A stretch of 64,000 nt of DNA from DATLYB01 sp964502525 (GCA_964502525.1 CAZCXH010000003.1:14453-78452), one strand, 5' to 3'. Positions 8,823 to 18,700 are shown, counted from the stretch's first letter. Program-made: numbers and translations. Notes: generated from the sequence alone by a model not told the origin.

Positions 8823-9268
8823 CACTATGATGAAAGCCGTAGCTTCCATATAGCTTCAAGTACCCGGGCTTTCTCTCCGGGTTTATATCCTTTCAAACAT
8901 GAACCCGTTGAGTCTGGCTTCGTTTACCGCCCTTCGGATCATCCGTTTTGTCGGATAAGAGCCCAAGGCTTGTGGCTTGAAGGTTTGTTATGCCAAACTT
9001 TGTTCGCCAGCTTTTCGGCTGACTCCCTTGCCACAGCAGGCGAAGCATCTTCCGGAATCCCGAAGGCGTCCAACAAGCAGATGACTGCGCCCCCTGCGGG
9101 CACAAAGCCAGCTAACGAGGAACCTTTGATTTCACTGACTTTTCGCACTCATCATCCAAAGAACGCTTTCTTTTCCCGCCCATCCACGAAACCTCGCCTG
9201 AAAAGTTTTAAACTCTCCTTCGATAATTCAACCTTTCCCGGCTTTGCCTATTTCCTCACTTGAATAAT
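8776..9268 (-). ncRNA. Candidate structured non-coding RNA, about 490 nt
   Basis: The region between the BaeRF gene and the kinase has a TAnnTTTG -7 box at its start and a strong intrinsic terminator at its end, both on the minus strand. In between, the minus strand forms many short helices: GTGCCC/GGGCGC, GTCAGC/GCTGGC around CGAAAA, TTCGCC/GGCGAA, ATCCG/CGGAT, ACCCGG/CCGGGT, and CTTCAAG pairing with CTTGAAG. I do not see the tmRNA tRNA-like ends or tag, the RNase P GAGGAAAGTCC block, the SRP GGAAG core or a 6S layout. A 69-codon frame (8939-9148) overlaps it but lacks recognisable homology. Function unknown. Confidence 0.5.
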
Positions 9269-9269
9269 C

Positions 9270-9277
9270 CAAAAGTA
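9270..9277 (-). promoter_or_regulatory. Bacteroidota -7 promoter box of the candidate RNA
   Basis: The minus strand reads TACTTTTG, an exact match to TAnnTTTG recognised by the Bacteroidota primary sigma factor. A clear TTTG at -33 is not visible. Transcription would begin a few bases downstream, near 9265. Confidence 0.45.
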
Positions 9278-9341
9278 TAACGCCAATTTTTCCCACACCA
9301 TGACATTCATCAGAATACAACGTGATTTACCGCGCATAAAT

Positions 9342-10148
9342 TTATTGCAACGCAACTTCCGGCACAATGCTCTTCTTAGCAAGCGGCCACGCCTTTTTGG
9401 CTATCTGCCCTGCCGAATAGTAATCATAATTGCCTCTAATCCCGGCAGCTACATGCCCGGTTACTGATGCTACCTTAGAAAATTTGCTCAGATTCTCCTG
9501 TACGCCCATCAGGATGAGAGGCAGGCTTTCTTTTTGCAGAACCGGTTTGAGCAAATGGTCAACGTGCCGGAAGAAAGCTCGCATCCTTTCCTTATCTATT
9601 TTTGATTCTTCTCCCGCATATAATCCGGTCATATATGAAAAAGCATTTGCATGGGTTTTGTCATACTGGAATTGCTCCCCGTATGATACCGGAAAGTCAG
9701 TGTTAATCACTTCTTCAATTTTTTCATTCTTTCCCCTGAACAGGCGTGTTTTGTTTTTGCTTAATGCCAGCACCCAATAGTTGCGCTCGCGGTTCATTGC
9801 ATCCGTGAGCGGCTGCACATCGAAACTGTTGCGGATAATGAGGCGCTCCTTTTCTGCAAAGGGCAGCCAGACCAATTTGCCAAATCCTTCTGCTGCAAAT
9901 ACCACAAGAGATTCCCGCGCTTTACCGAAATCAAGATTAAAAAGCTGCGCGTTTAATTGCTTTGCGATGGAACCGGCTGTTTCTTCACCATGCTCGGCAT
10001 TGAGAACTTTTTTAGCAGTGGCAATTATCTTTCTGAAACGCGCCTGCAACCGTTCTTTGTCATCAAACGATTTGAATTTTTCATTGAGAACAATGGTGAC
10101 GCAAACTTCTTTTTCATTTCGTTTAAGCAATCCGATAATATCTTTCAT
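9342..10148 (-). CDS. Bacterial/archaeal eRF1-like protein (BaeRF / Balon-like), C-terminally short
   Basis: 268 residues. The central YWVLALSKNKTRLFRG (124-139) and the later LPLILMGVQENLSKF (209-223) and GNYDYY (239-244) segments are the conserved blocks of bacterial eRF1-like proteins, the family that includes the hibernation factor Balon of Psychrobacter. Such proteins bind the ribosomal A site or are suspected to do so under stress. Family members I know are about 350-400 residues; this one stops shortly after the GNxD block, and I see no continuation or frameshift before the next promoter. The gene follows the exported protein at 10168-11805 by 19 bases and is probably cotranscribed. 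The role in hibernation is inference. Confidence 0.7.
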   Translation of the reverse strand: MKDIIGLLKRNEKEVCVTIVLNEKFKSFDDKERLQARFRKIIATAKKVLNAEHGEETAGSIAKQLNAQLFNLDFGKARESLVVFAAEGFGKLVWLPFAEKERLIIRNSFDVQPLTDAMNRERNYWVLALSKNKTRLFRGKNEKIEEVINTDFPVSYGEQFQYDKTHANAFSYMTGLYAGEESKIDKERMRAFFRHVDHLLKPVLQKESLPLILMGVQENLSKFSKVASVTGHVAAGIRGNYDYYSAGQIAKKAWPLAKKSIVPEVALQ

Positions 10149-10167
10149 GACTTTGTGTTTTTAAAAG

Positions 10168-11805
10168 TTATCTGCCGCCCGTTTTTGGCCTTATCATTTT
10201 GTCTGATTTCGGTTGAAACTGCTTCCGCGGTATTTGCTGCTGAGGAACAACCTGCTTCTGGGGAATGAATTTCTTTTGCGGCTGCGCGTTATTCAGCGGA
10301 TAAATTTTTCTTTGCGGTTCAACTTGCTTTTGCTGCGGCTCTTGTTTTTTATCGGGGTAATACCTTCTCACCGGCTCTTGTTTCTGCGGATAGGTCCAGT
10401 TCTTTTCAAAGGTTCTGTTTTCAATTTCTTTTTTGGTGGGGTATTGTTTCCTCTGATACACATCATCCGGGTAGTCTTTTTGAATTTTCGGAATTTCTTT
10501 TTTGGGATAATCCAACTGCTCGAATTCATTTTCATTTTTCCCGAAAAACTCCTGTCTGGTAAGGGATTTTTCAGGATTTACCATGTTGAATCGCGAATAT
10601 TCTTCTTCAAACTTGCCGTATTGCTTCAACCGCCCGATCCGCTGCGCATCATCGTTCAATAAACCGGGAGGAAGCTTTTCCTCCTGCTCTTTCCGCCAAT
10701 CATCAACGGCATGGGAAATCGTGTTGCTCACTCTTCTTGGTCCATAGTGTTGGTAGGTGTGAATGTATGCGTCTGTGAGATGGGGGTAATAGTAATGGTG
10801 AATCGGGTAATGGTAATACCATGACACAAAGAAATAGGAGGGCAATCCGAACACGATAATGCCGCCATCACTGAAATAGAATCCCCAGTGATGCCAATAT
10901 GGATAAGGATACCACCAATAGTCAGGATACCACCATGGCCACCCGCACCAGTAGGGGTAGGGATGATAGTAGTGATGAATTTCAACCGCGTCCATGTCGC
11001 GCGGTTTCGTGTAATCTTCTTCCTCATAGCCGTATTCCTTTGCATATTCCTTCGCGGACTGTTTTAACTCTTCGGCAGCTTCCGGATTTTCTTCCAGCGT
11101 CTTTGACCATTGTTTCACATCCTCTGCATTTTGCTTCGCCACTTCAAGGCTTAACGAATCCGCCATGTGCTTAACAAAGTCAGGGTTTTTTCTGTAAACA
11201 TCGCCCACCAGCACCACCAGCGAAAGATTATCCTGCAAAATGCTGAGCGCTTCAGGTAATTGCACAAGCGCAGTTAATGCCTCTTGTGTTTTAAGCGGAT
11301 AGGGTTTAATGAAGTTTTGAAAAGCCTGATTGAACGCATCCGACTGGCCGGTGATTTTCACCAGCGTTTCATATTTTCGCATTCCGAAACTGCGGGCCGT
11401 TTCATGAATCTCAGCGGGGTAATCCTTCAAAATTTCGTTTATTTCGCTTTCCGACTTTTTCTTTCCTTCCGAAAGCTTTTTTACTAACCCATCGTAGCGA
11501 ACCAAATTCCAGTACTTTTCCTGTTCATCTTTTGGATATTGCGACATCAAACCAGCAAACGATTTATTGTACCTGGTTTGCAAACTTTGCAGCTTCACCA
11601 GCGCCTCCGGATACAGTGATGCTTCAAGCATGGCATCCCGTGTCTCCTTAGGATAAAGCAGCAACGCATCTATCGCAATGCTGTCTTCCCTCGACAAATT
11701 TTTCCAGTAGGAAAAATCTCCCTGCGCGCTGCTGACACCCGGGCGGACGATGATCATGAGCATAGTGATGAAAATACCGCAGCAGGACATTCTTAAATTC
11801 TTCAT
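10168..11805 (-). CDS. Exported protein with Trp/Tyr/His-rich core, DUF3300-like
   Basis: 545 residues from the ATG at 11805 (an in-frame ATG at 11820 adds five). The N terminus has a signal peptide ending near SSAQG. Residues 30-275 are helical, with LLLYPKETRDAMLEASLYPEAL resembling the LYPDxLL motif of DUF3300 exported proteins. Next comes an extraordinary segment of about 80 residues dominated by W, Y, H, P and G (for example HHYYHPYPYWCGWPWWYPDY, about 278-297). The last 150 residues are rich in K, P, Q and Y. Function is unknown; the low-complexity tail suggests a cell-surface or periplasmic structural role. It probably shares a transcript with the BaeRF gene. Confidence 0.65.
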   Translation of the reverse strand: MKNLRMSCCGIFITMLMIIVRPGVSSAQGDFSYWKNLSREDSIAIDALLLYPKETRDAMLEASLYPEALVKLQSLQTRYNKSFAGLMSQYPKDEQEKYWNLVRYDGLVKKLSEGKKKSESEINEILKDYPAEIHETARSFGMRKYETLVKITGQSDAFNQAFQNFIKPYPLKTQEALTALVQLPEALSILQDNLSLVVLVGDVYRKNPDFVKHMADSLSLEVAKQNAEDVKQWSKTLEENPEAAEELKQSAKEYAKEYGYEEEDYTKPRDMDAVEIHHYYHPYPYWCGWPWWYPDYWWYPYPYWHHWGFYFSDGGIIVFGLPSYFFVSWYYHYPIHHYYYPHLTDAYIHTYQHYGPRRVSNTISHAVDDWRKEQEEKLPPGLLNDDAQRIGRLKQYGKFEEEYSRFNMVNPEKSLTRQEFFGKNENEFEQLDYPKKEIPKIQKDYPDDVYQRKQYPTKKEIENRTFEKNWTYPQKQEPVRRYYPDKKQEPQQKQVEPQRKIYPLNNAQPQKKFIPQKQVVPQQQIPRKQFQPKSDKMIRPKTGGR

Positions 11806-11820
11806 CTGACAAGGCTTCAT

Positions 11821-12444
11821 TGTTTATCGCTTCTTTGAGAAAATAATCAACATTTTAAAAGTAGCTTCCGGCACATCGGGCAACCATGACATTTATCATT
11901 TTAATTAATAGGTCAATCTTCTTGTTTCATCTTTTACAGGGCTTTAGCTTCAAGCAGCCGACTTCAAACTGCTGACTCCAAGCTGGTCAAAACTTGCAGT
12001 TTTTGGCTTGTCTGAGTGGCATAAGTATTTTCACTTCCCGTTCACTCATTATTCTTCGAATCCCGCTTACGGTAATGTTTATTTCCTTCATGCCCGTGAA
12101 TTTTATGATCCGTTGAATTGGAGAATTTGAAAAGCCAAACCCACATCTCACCACTGCCTTAAATCAGTGACAAAATCACGATGCTTGAAAGTTTCAAGGA
12201 ATTACGTTATGAAGAATAGAAGCGTTGGTGCATTGATTGCGGTAATCGGCAATCAGTGATCGGTAATCGGTATTGAGAGTAGAAACCATGCTTACCGAAA
12301 TATTCAAGCCGCATCGGGACGACTCTTTTTGCAGAATTGCTTATCCGAACTCCTGTTATGAATTGGTATACTCGTTCGTGGGGAATCCCCCTGTCTGCCG
12401 ATTGGCAGGACTCCGCAACGCCTTTGTTCAAAATGACGGTTATG
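11821..12444. other. Intergenic region without recognisable gene
   Basis: Short open frames here lack start context or homology. Around 12235-12275 there is a degenerate direct repeat of GGTAATCGG/GGCAATCAG. I see no tRNA, terminator or palindrome of note. Confidence 0.4.
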
Positions 12445-15400
12445 CTACCTTGACTTGTAAAGCTTCACGTACTCCACCCTATCACCGCTTCTGAATTCAA
12501 GGAAGTACATTCCATCTGCATGAACATCCTCAAGTATTATTTGAGATTGATTCCTTCCTTTTTCGAATTCTGCTTTGTGAGATTCTACTACCTGTCCCAG
12601 CATGTCAATCAGGCTAATTTGCGCCCTACCGCTCCCTTCTGCGCTGAATTCAACCTCCAATATGTTGTCAAATGGCACCGGGTAAACCTTGAGATCAAAT
12701 GATTGAAGAACGTCATTGTTTTGAGGAGCGTTGCCGGCAAGTTTCAGCCCATTGGCGCATAGCGTGACGGACTCCGTTGCCGTGCAGCCGCTGGCATCGG
12801 TTACCGTTACGGAGTATGTACCTGCGCATAATGATGACTGTTCAGCATTGGATCTGACACAAATAGCTGAAACCTTTGCCCTGTTCACCACGGATACGAA
12901 CTTGATATCTAATCTGCCGTCCGTGACGGTAGTATTAAATGTTTTTATTACGGCTGTTGCCGGGCCCGCATCTGCATTGATGTCATAATTATCAAGAACC
13001 AAAGTGCTTTCAATATAAACATCAAATACGCGCCTGCCGGTGAAAGGCTGGCTCATGTTTCCTCCCGGAACTCCGTAGTAAATCTCAGCGAAATGAAGAT
13101 CAACGTCATATTTTCCATTAGACACAGGAATATTATAATACATCGAATCCATGGTGTTGCGCTCCGTTCTGTACAGATCATCATCAACCGTATTCGCAAT
13201 GTCGGCTACAGTCGCATTGCTGTGAACGAATGTAACCCCATTATAATACCAGTCCGCCTGAAACACATCATTGGTTGACAAGGTGTACTGCGGTCCTCCG
13301 GCATTGATGCAGGTTTCCGAGGCGGCAAGCGATCCGCCAATTGATTGGCCGGTTTCTCCGTTGGACCATGAATAGGAATAAGGCGTTGTGCCGCCCGAAG
13401 GATTTGCCGATGCAAAGCCATCACACGCGCTGCCGCAATTTGCGGGATCGGTTGCTTCAATGCTAACGGCCATTGCAGGCGTAAAAAAGCAGTCGCCATC
13501 AACACAGGCGTCAACCGTGCAGTTGTCATTATCGTTGCAAACCGGCAGCGTCCGGCACTGGCCGTTATCGCAATCATCGAGTGTGCAGGGATCATTATCA
13601 TCGCATGTGATCGTATTGAATTGGCAGAAACCGTCAATGCAAACATCAATGGTGCAGTCATCATTATCGCTGCAGTTCGCCTGAGCGCATGGATCACCGC
13701 AGCCTGCTATCGGCAGGTGTTCGCACTGACCATTGCCACAACCGTCAGTAGTGCAACCGTCATTGTCATTACAATCTCTGGTAATGTGAGAACATTGTCC
13801 TTCTTCGCATCCATCCGTGGTGCAGGCATCGTTATCATCGCAATTAATCGCAGCGCTGATACATGAGCCATTTTCGCAGGCATCAGTCGTGCACAAGTCG
13901 CTGTCATCACAGCTTCTTGCGGCATGCGCACATTGTCCATTGTTGCATCCGTCAATCGTGCAGGCGTCATTATCATCGCAATTAACCGGAGCGCTTATGC
14001 ATATTCCATTGTCACAGCCATCACTTGTGCAGGCATCATTATCGTCACAATTTATCGCAGCGTTGATACACAAACCGTTTTGGCAGGCATCCGCAGTGCA
14101 CGGATTGCCGTCATCACAATTTCTTGCGGCATGCGCGCATTGACCGTTGTCGCATCCGTCAATCGTGCAGGCGTCATTATCATTGCAATTAACCGGTGTG
14201 CTGATGCATGAGCCGCTGTCACATCCATCCAATGTGCAGGAATTATTATCATCGCAGTTTATTAATGTATGTGAACATTGACCGTTGTTGCAGGCATCAG
14301 TGGTGCAGAGGTTGTTGTCGTTGCAATTAAGCGGAATGTTTGAACATTGACCGTCCGAACAGGCATCCGTGGTGCAGGGATCATTGTCGTTGCAATTTAC
14401 ATTTTGGCAAAGCGGCTGGCAAAAAGGTATTGGTGTATGCTTGCAATTGCCGCTGCTGCTTCTGCACGCATCGCGCGTACATTCGTTTTCATCATCGCAA
14501 TCTTTTGGAGTATGGATGCACTCGCCTTCAACACACGCATCAACAGTGCAATAATCGCCTTCCCGGCAGTCAATCGGAGTATTAATGCAAATTAATCCGG
14601 CACCATTGCTTCCGCCATCGTCATCATCGTCATCGTTATCATGACCGTCATTGTGCCACCACCCCCACCATCCCCACCATCCATCGTCATCGTCATCGTC
14701 ATCATCATGGTCATCGTTATCAGGCAATCTGCAATGGTCAATGGTGCACAAATCCGCATCATCGCATTGCGAAGCATTTTGGCAAACCCCTTCCACGCAC
14801 TCATCCGTTGTGCATGCATCCCCGTCATTGCAATCAATTGGCGTATAGATGCATTCATAGCTGACGCACTTGTCGGTGGTGCAGAGGTCGTTGTCATCAC
14901 ATGCGGCATCGCCCACCTGAATCAGCTTTGACGTTCTGACTCCCGCCCTGTCCTTCACCGTTACTCTGTACGATCCGGAACATAGGCCGGTCAAATCTTC
15001 GCTGGCGGAACCGTTGCTCCAACGATATTCATAAGGAGGATTGCCCCCTGCAACCGTAAGGTCAACTGAAGCGGTGCACAATGGAATTTCGCATGTATTG
15101 CGATGCCGGTCAGTGTAGCCAACCAAAGTATAGTTGCCGTAAGTGGCTCCAACCTGAACCCGGGAGCAGGAAGTGGGAATCCTTGCATAGCTGAAAAACC
15201 TGATACCGGCAATGGTGAAGTAGGTGTTGGGGCCTAAACGGGTGTTGCCGGGGCTGGTAATATCAATCAACTGTCCGTCCTGAACATTGTGGATGGTGGC
15301 AATTAATCCGGAAGAATTGAACGAAGCGTTTTTGTAAACTCTAAGAGTTTTTCCGCTTACACCGCGATAGAGCACTGTAATGGAAACCAACTGCCCTTCA

Positions 15401-15534
15401 CATTCACAATCAGGAACCGGACCGCAAACCGTGTTATCCGTTGCCGTGTAGGAAATATTTAACTGAGCAGCAATATGATTTTGAAAAGCTGAAAGAAAAA
15501 TCAAGAGCAAAAATGCCGTACAAACTTTCTTCAT
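12445..15534 (-). CDS. Giant secreted CTDC-repeat/SprB/malectin protein with T9SS sorting domain
   Basis: 1029 residues with signal peptide 1-23. Order: a unique N-terminal domain (25-150), one intact SprB repeat (157-207), 18 Cys-rich units of about 23 residues with the pattern CxDxDxCTxDxCxxGxC (211-683; Pfam calls these Dictyostelium CTDC repeats), a second SprB repeat (688-925) split by a malectin-like domain (738-895, with LHFAEIYYG and FDVYIE), and a T9SS type A domain (948-1029, beginning VYPVPF). A tract of Asp and Trp (272-309) interrupts the third repeat. Export through T9SS to the surface is expected; carbohydrate binding is inferred from malectin. Adjacent paralogue at 15739-22347. 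Confidence 0.88.
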   Translation of the reverse strand: MKKVCTAFLLLIFLSAFQNHIAAQLNISYTATDNTVCGPVPDCECEGQLVSITVLYRGVSGKTLRVYKNASFNSSGLIATIHNVQDGQLIDITSPGNTRLGPNTYFTIAGIRFFSYARIPTSCSRVQVGATYGNYTLVGYTDRHRNTCEIPLCTASVDLTVAGGNPPYEYRWSNGSASEDLTGLCSGSYRVTVKDRAGVRTSKLIQVGDAACDDNDLCTTDKCVSYECIYTPIDCNDGDACTTDECVEGVCQNASQCDDADLCTIDHCRLPDNDDHDDDDDDDDGWWGWWGWWHNDGHDNDDDDDDGGSNGAGLICINTPIDCREGDYCTVDACVEGECIHTPKDCDDENECTRDACRSSSGNCKHTPIPFCQPLCQNVNCNDNDPCTTDACSDGQCSNIPLNCNDNNLCTTDACNNGQCSHTLINCDDNNSCTLDGCDSGSCISTPVNCNDNDACTIDGCDNGQCAHAARNCDDGNPCTADACQNGLCINAAINCDDNDACTSDGCDNGICISAPVNCDDNDACTIDGCNNGQCAHAARSCDDSDLCTTDACENGSCISAAINCDDNDACTTDGCEEGQCSHITRDCNDNDGCTTDGCGNGQCEHLPIAGCGDPCAQANCSDNDDCTIDVCIDGFCQFNTITCDDNDPCTLDDCDNGQCRTLPVCNDNDNCTVDACVDGDCFFTPAMAVSIEATDPANCGSACDGFASANPSGGTTPYSYSWSNGETGQSIGGSLAASETCINAGGPQYTLSTNDVFQADWYYNGVTFVHSNATVADIANTVDDDLYRTERNTMDSMYYNIPVSNGKYDVDLHFAEIYYGVPGGNMSQPFTGRRVFDVYIESTLVLDNYDINADAGPATAVIKTFNTTVTDGRLDIKFVSVVNRAKVSAICVRSNAEQSSLCAGTYSVTVTDASGCTATESVTLCANGLKLAGNAPQNNDVLQSFDLKVYPVPFDNILEVEFSAEGSGRAQISLIDMLGQVVESHKAEFEKGRNQSQIILEDVHADGMYFLEFRSGDRVEYVKLYKSR
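13486..14904 (-). repeat. Tandem array of 18 CTDC units (about 69 nt each)
   Basis: Units begin C-N/D-D and recur mostly every 23 codons; spacing is longer where the Asp/Trp tract lies (about 14608-14721) and at two other places. Units have diverged at DNA level, unlike the near-identical 72-nt units in the neighbouring gene. The paired cysteines imply many disulphides in the secreted protein. Confidence 0.85.
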
Positions 15535-15652
15535 TGCGAGCGTTTTTTTCGTTTAACAATTTGAGCTGAATCTGCCATGAGCGCCATTAACAAAGGCTGT
15601 CCTGAACAGCCAGGTCAGCCTTTATTAATGGGCTTATCTTCACAAAACTTAT

Positions 15653-15741
15653 GGTCAGTTCTAAAAATTGCTCTTTTATCGCCTCACTCTTTCCTCTCCA
15701 GAAAGAGGGAGTAAATGGTAGAATTTTCAGAACTTCCCTTA
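15653..15741. repeat. TTAAGGGCAGTTCTAAAA-family palindromic repeat (copy 3)
   Basis: Left end GGTCAGTTCTAAAAATTG, core CCTCTCC-AGAAAGAGGGAG, right end TTTTCAGAACTTCCCTTA. It lies between the two giant genes. Its last bases, TTA at 15739-15741, are the reverse complement of the TAA stop codon of the upstream giant gene, so the element edge provides that stop. Confidence 0.75.
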
Positions 15742-18700
15742 TTTCATCACTTTCACGAAATGTACCTGTTCATTCATTCTCACTTCAAGGAAGTAAATCC
15801 CTGAAACCAGCGTTGCGTCAAGGCTCAACATTTGTTTGTTGCGGCCTTCCGCCACTTCCACCTGAGTTGCGTTCATCCTCTGACCGAGCACGTCAATCAG
15901 CGCTAAGTCCGCTTTGCCTTCAAAACCGGAATTGAATTCGACAAAAAGCATATCGTTGAACGGAACCGGGTAGGCATTCATGTCGCGTATCTCCGCTTCG
16001 GCAGATTCATTAGAGTTAAAATTCATATCCGATTCTGCCATTTTCGAGCCACCGCATGGACCACCTGTCACCAACTGGGCATTGAAGTTTGCGGTATTGC
16101 CGCTCACGTAATTGCTGGTATGCGAATCACCGAACCAAACAAACGGAGCAGCGCCACCGGTGAATTCAATCTTCAAAATATGCAATTCATATGGGCCTGC
16201 TGCGCTGTTGAAGATTTCAACATAAGGCAATGCCGTGAAATTCGTTGTGGCGAATAAACTGAGAGGAATGCAAACAGTCGTCCATCCCCTTGGAACACAA
16301 CCTCCGGGATAATTATTGGTAAGCCTGTTGGCCTCGGTAGTGGCGGAACCCTTCAACCTGATGTGAACCTTTGACAATGAGCCGGGATTGGTTGCATCCC
16401 GCATCGTGATGCACAGATGAGTATTTCCAGACACATTTTGATTCAGCCATGCGCCTGTTGTCCCATATAAAATCTTAATATTCTGGGAGTTGATGGTGTT
16501 GTTAACTATTTTCAGATAGTCAGGCGTATTGGTAGTCTGAGTGTGCGTACAACCGCCTAAACCATCGCCAACATCAACAGTGCACGGATTGCCGTCATCG
16601 CAGAATGATGCATCGCACGGATTTCCGCCACAACCCTGAACCGGAGTGTGAACGCATCCCGAAGATTGATTGCAGTCATCAGTCGTGCACTCATTATTGT
16701 CATTGCAGGTGATGGGAGCGTATTGGCACTGTCCAGCGCTGCAAGCTTCGCTGGTGCAGGCATTGTTGTCATTGCAAACAACTGCATCGTAACGGCATTG
16801 TCCATTGGCAGTGATACAGATATCATTAGTGCAAGCATTATTGTCATTGCAAGTTACCGGAGTAAATACACAGACGCCCCTGTCGCAGAGGTCATTGGTG
16901 CACGGATTTTCATCTCTGCAATTCAACGGGGCATAAAAACATTCGCCTTCATCACAAATCTCAGTCGTGCAAAGATCCTGGTCATCGCAATTGATGCTAT
17001 CACAGGCATCGCTGCACTCTTCTTCACCGATGGTTACGCATCTTACCTTCGAGCATCCCTTGTTATCGGTTACAGTGACGCAATACTCACCGGGGCACAA
17101 TTCGTCAACCGAAGCAGTGGTTTCGCCATTGCTCCAGGCGTAAGTGTAAGGAGCAGCGCCACCGGATGGTTGAGCTGAAGCAGTGCCATCGCAGCAGTGG
17201 CAATCAAAAATGAAGTTGGTGACACCGATTGAGTTCCTCGTGTTGATAACAAGTTTCCGCACTCCGCTTACGTTCATCAGCACCGTTTGAACCGAACCAT
17301 CACCAAGAATCGGAATGTCAACGTCCAGGAGAACATTATTGGAACCATCATAAGCGATGGCATGCGGGTCGCCATCCATATGGTCAACATCAACGATATC
17401 AAACGAAACGATCTTTTTAGGCTGATCGAACATCAGGGCAATCTTGCCGCCATCAATATTGTCGTTCGGATCATCAACAATACCATCTCCACCACCATTG
17501 AGGTGCAAAGGAATGATGGCAAGATTTCCAATATTCACTTCCAGATCGGGATCCTGAGTGCCGTTAACATTTGAGTTGAAGATGATCAGCGTGTCCATTC
17601 CGGGGTCGTTTGCCATAGCCTTGAAGCGAACACCATTAGCCAGATACTGGGTGTTTAAAATCTCGCCATGCTGCAGACCTGAAAAATCCAGTTTGCAGAG
17701 TTCATTTGGAGACGGAACACAATCGCAGGAAACATCCGTCTTGTCAACCGTCAGATTAATTTCTCCAGGCGTGTAAACACATTGCCCCTGAACACATTCA
17801 TCCCTTGTGCAGGAAACATGGTCGTCACAAACTATAGGAGTATAAACGCAGCCCGTTTGAAGATCGCAGGCATTCGTTGTGCAGGCATTGTTGTCATTGC
17901 AAACGATTGGAGTATAAACGCAGCCGGTTTGAGGATTGCAGGCGTTTTCGGTGCAGGCGTTGTGGTCATTGCAAGTTACAGGAGTATAAACGCAGCCCGT
18001 TTGAAGATCGCAGGCATTCGTTGTGCAGGCATTGTTGTCATTGCAAACGATTGGAGTATAAACGCAGCCGGTTTGAGGATCGCAAGCGTTTTCGGTGCAG
18101 GCGTTGTGATCATTGCAGATAACCGGAGTGTGTTCACATGCTCCGTCATCACAAGCATCATCGGTGCAGCGGTTGTTATCGCTGCACTCAACAGGACTGT
18201 GAATACATTCGTTGTCCACGCAATCATCCATCGTGCAGTCGTTCTCATCATCACAGAGATCACTTGAAATTCTCACTTCATCGGTAGCGCTGCAACCATT
18301 GGCGTCAATCACCGTTACGCGGTATGTTCCTGAGCACAGCCCGTCACCGCTGCCCTGTGATTGGGCTGGTTTCACGCAGATGCCGTTCACTTTCGCCCTG
18401 TTCACTTCATTGGTGAAGACGATAGTGACAAATCCGTCATTGACTGTTGCCATATAGGTTTTAATTACTGCAGTTGCCGGACCAACATCAGCATTGATGT
18501 CATAATCATTCAGAACCTGAACGCCTTCAATGGAAACATCAAACAAACGCTTCCCTGTAAAGGGCGGATTCAGGTTGCCGCCATCCACACCAAAGTAGAT
18601 TTCAGCAAAATGAAGCTCGACTTCATACTGTCCGTTGGTTACCGGAATTTCATAGGAAAATGACGTGCTGTTATTGCCGGTATAGCGTTCTGTGCGGTAA

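Noticed and set aside
8939..9148. 69-codon minus-strand frame (GIPEDASPAVARESAEKLANK...) as a protein gene
   Set aside because: No recognisable family or start context, and it lies inside the hairpin-rich candidate RNA. It is kept as an alternative only.
8776..9268. tmRNA or RNase P RNA
   Set aside because: No alanine-tRNA-like ends or tag reading frame ending in LAA-like residues, and no GAGGAAAGTCC block.
9342..9345. Frameshift at the end of the BaeRF-like gene
   Set aside because: Reading the other frames beyond the stop gave no continuation resembling the family, so a simple frameshift is not supported.
12207..12431. 74-codon minus-strand frame as a small gene
   Set aside because: No signal peptide, family or start context, and it lies in a spacer with short degenerate direct repeats.
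17782..18267. 161-codon plus-strand frame with internal repeats
   Set aside because: Mirror of the tandem CTDC units on the minus strand; repetition is inherited from the real gene.
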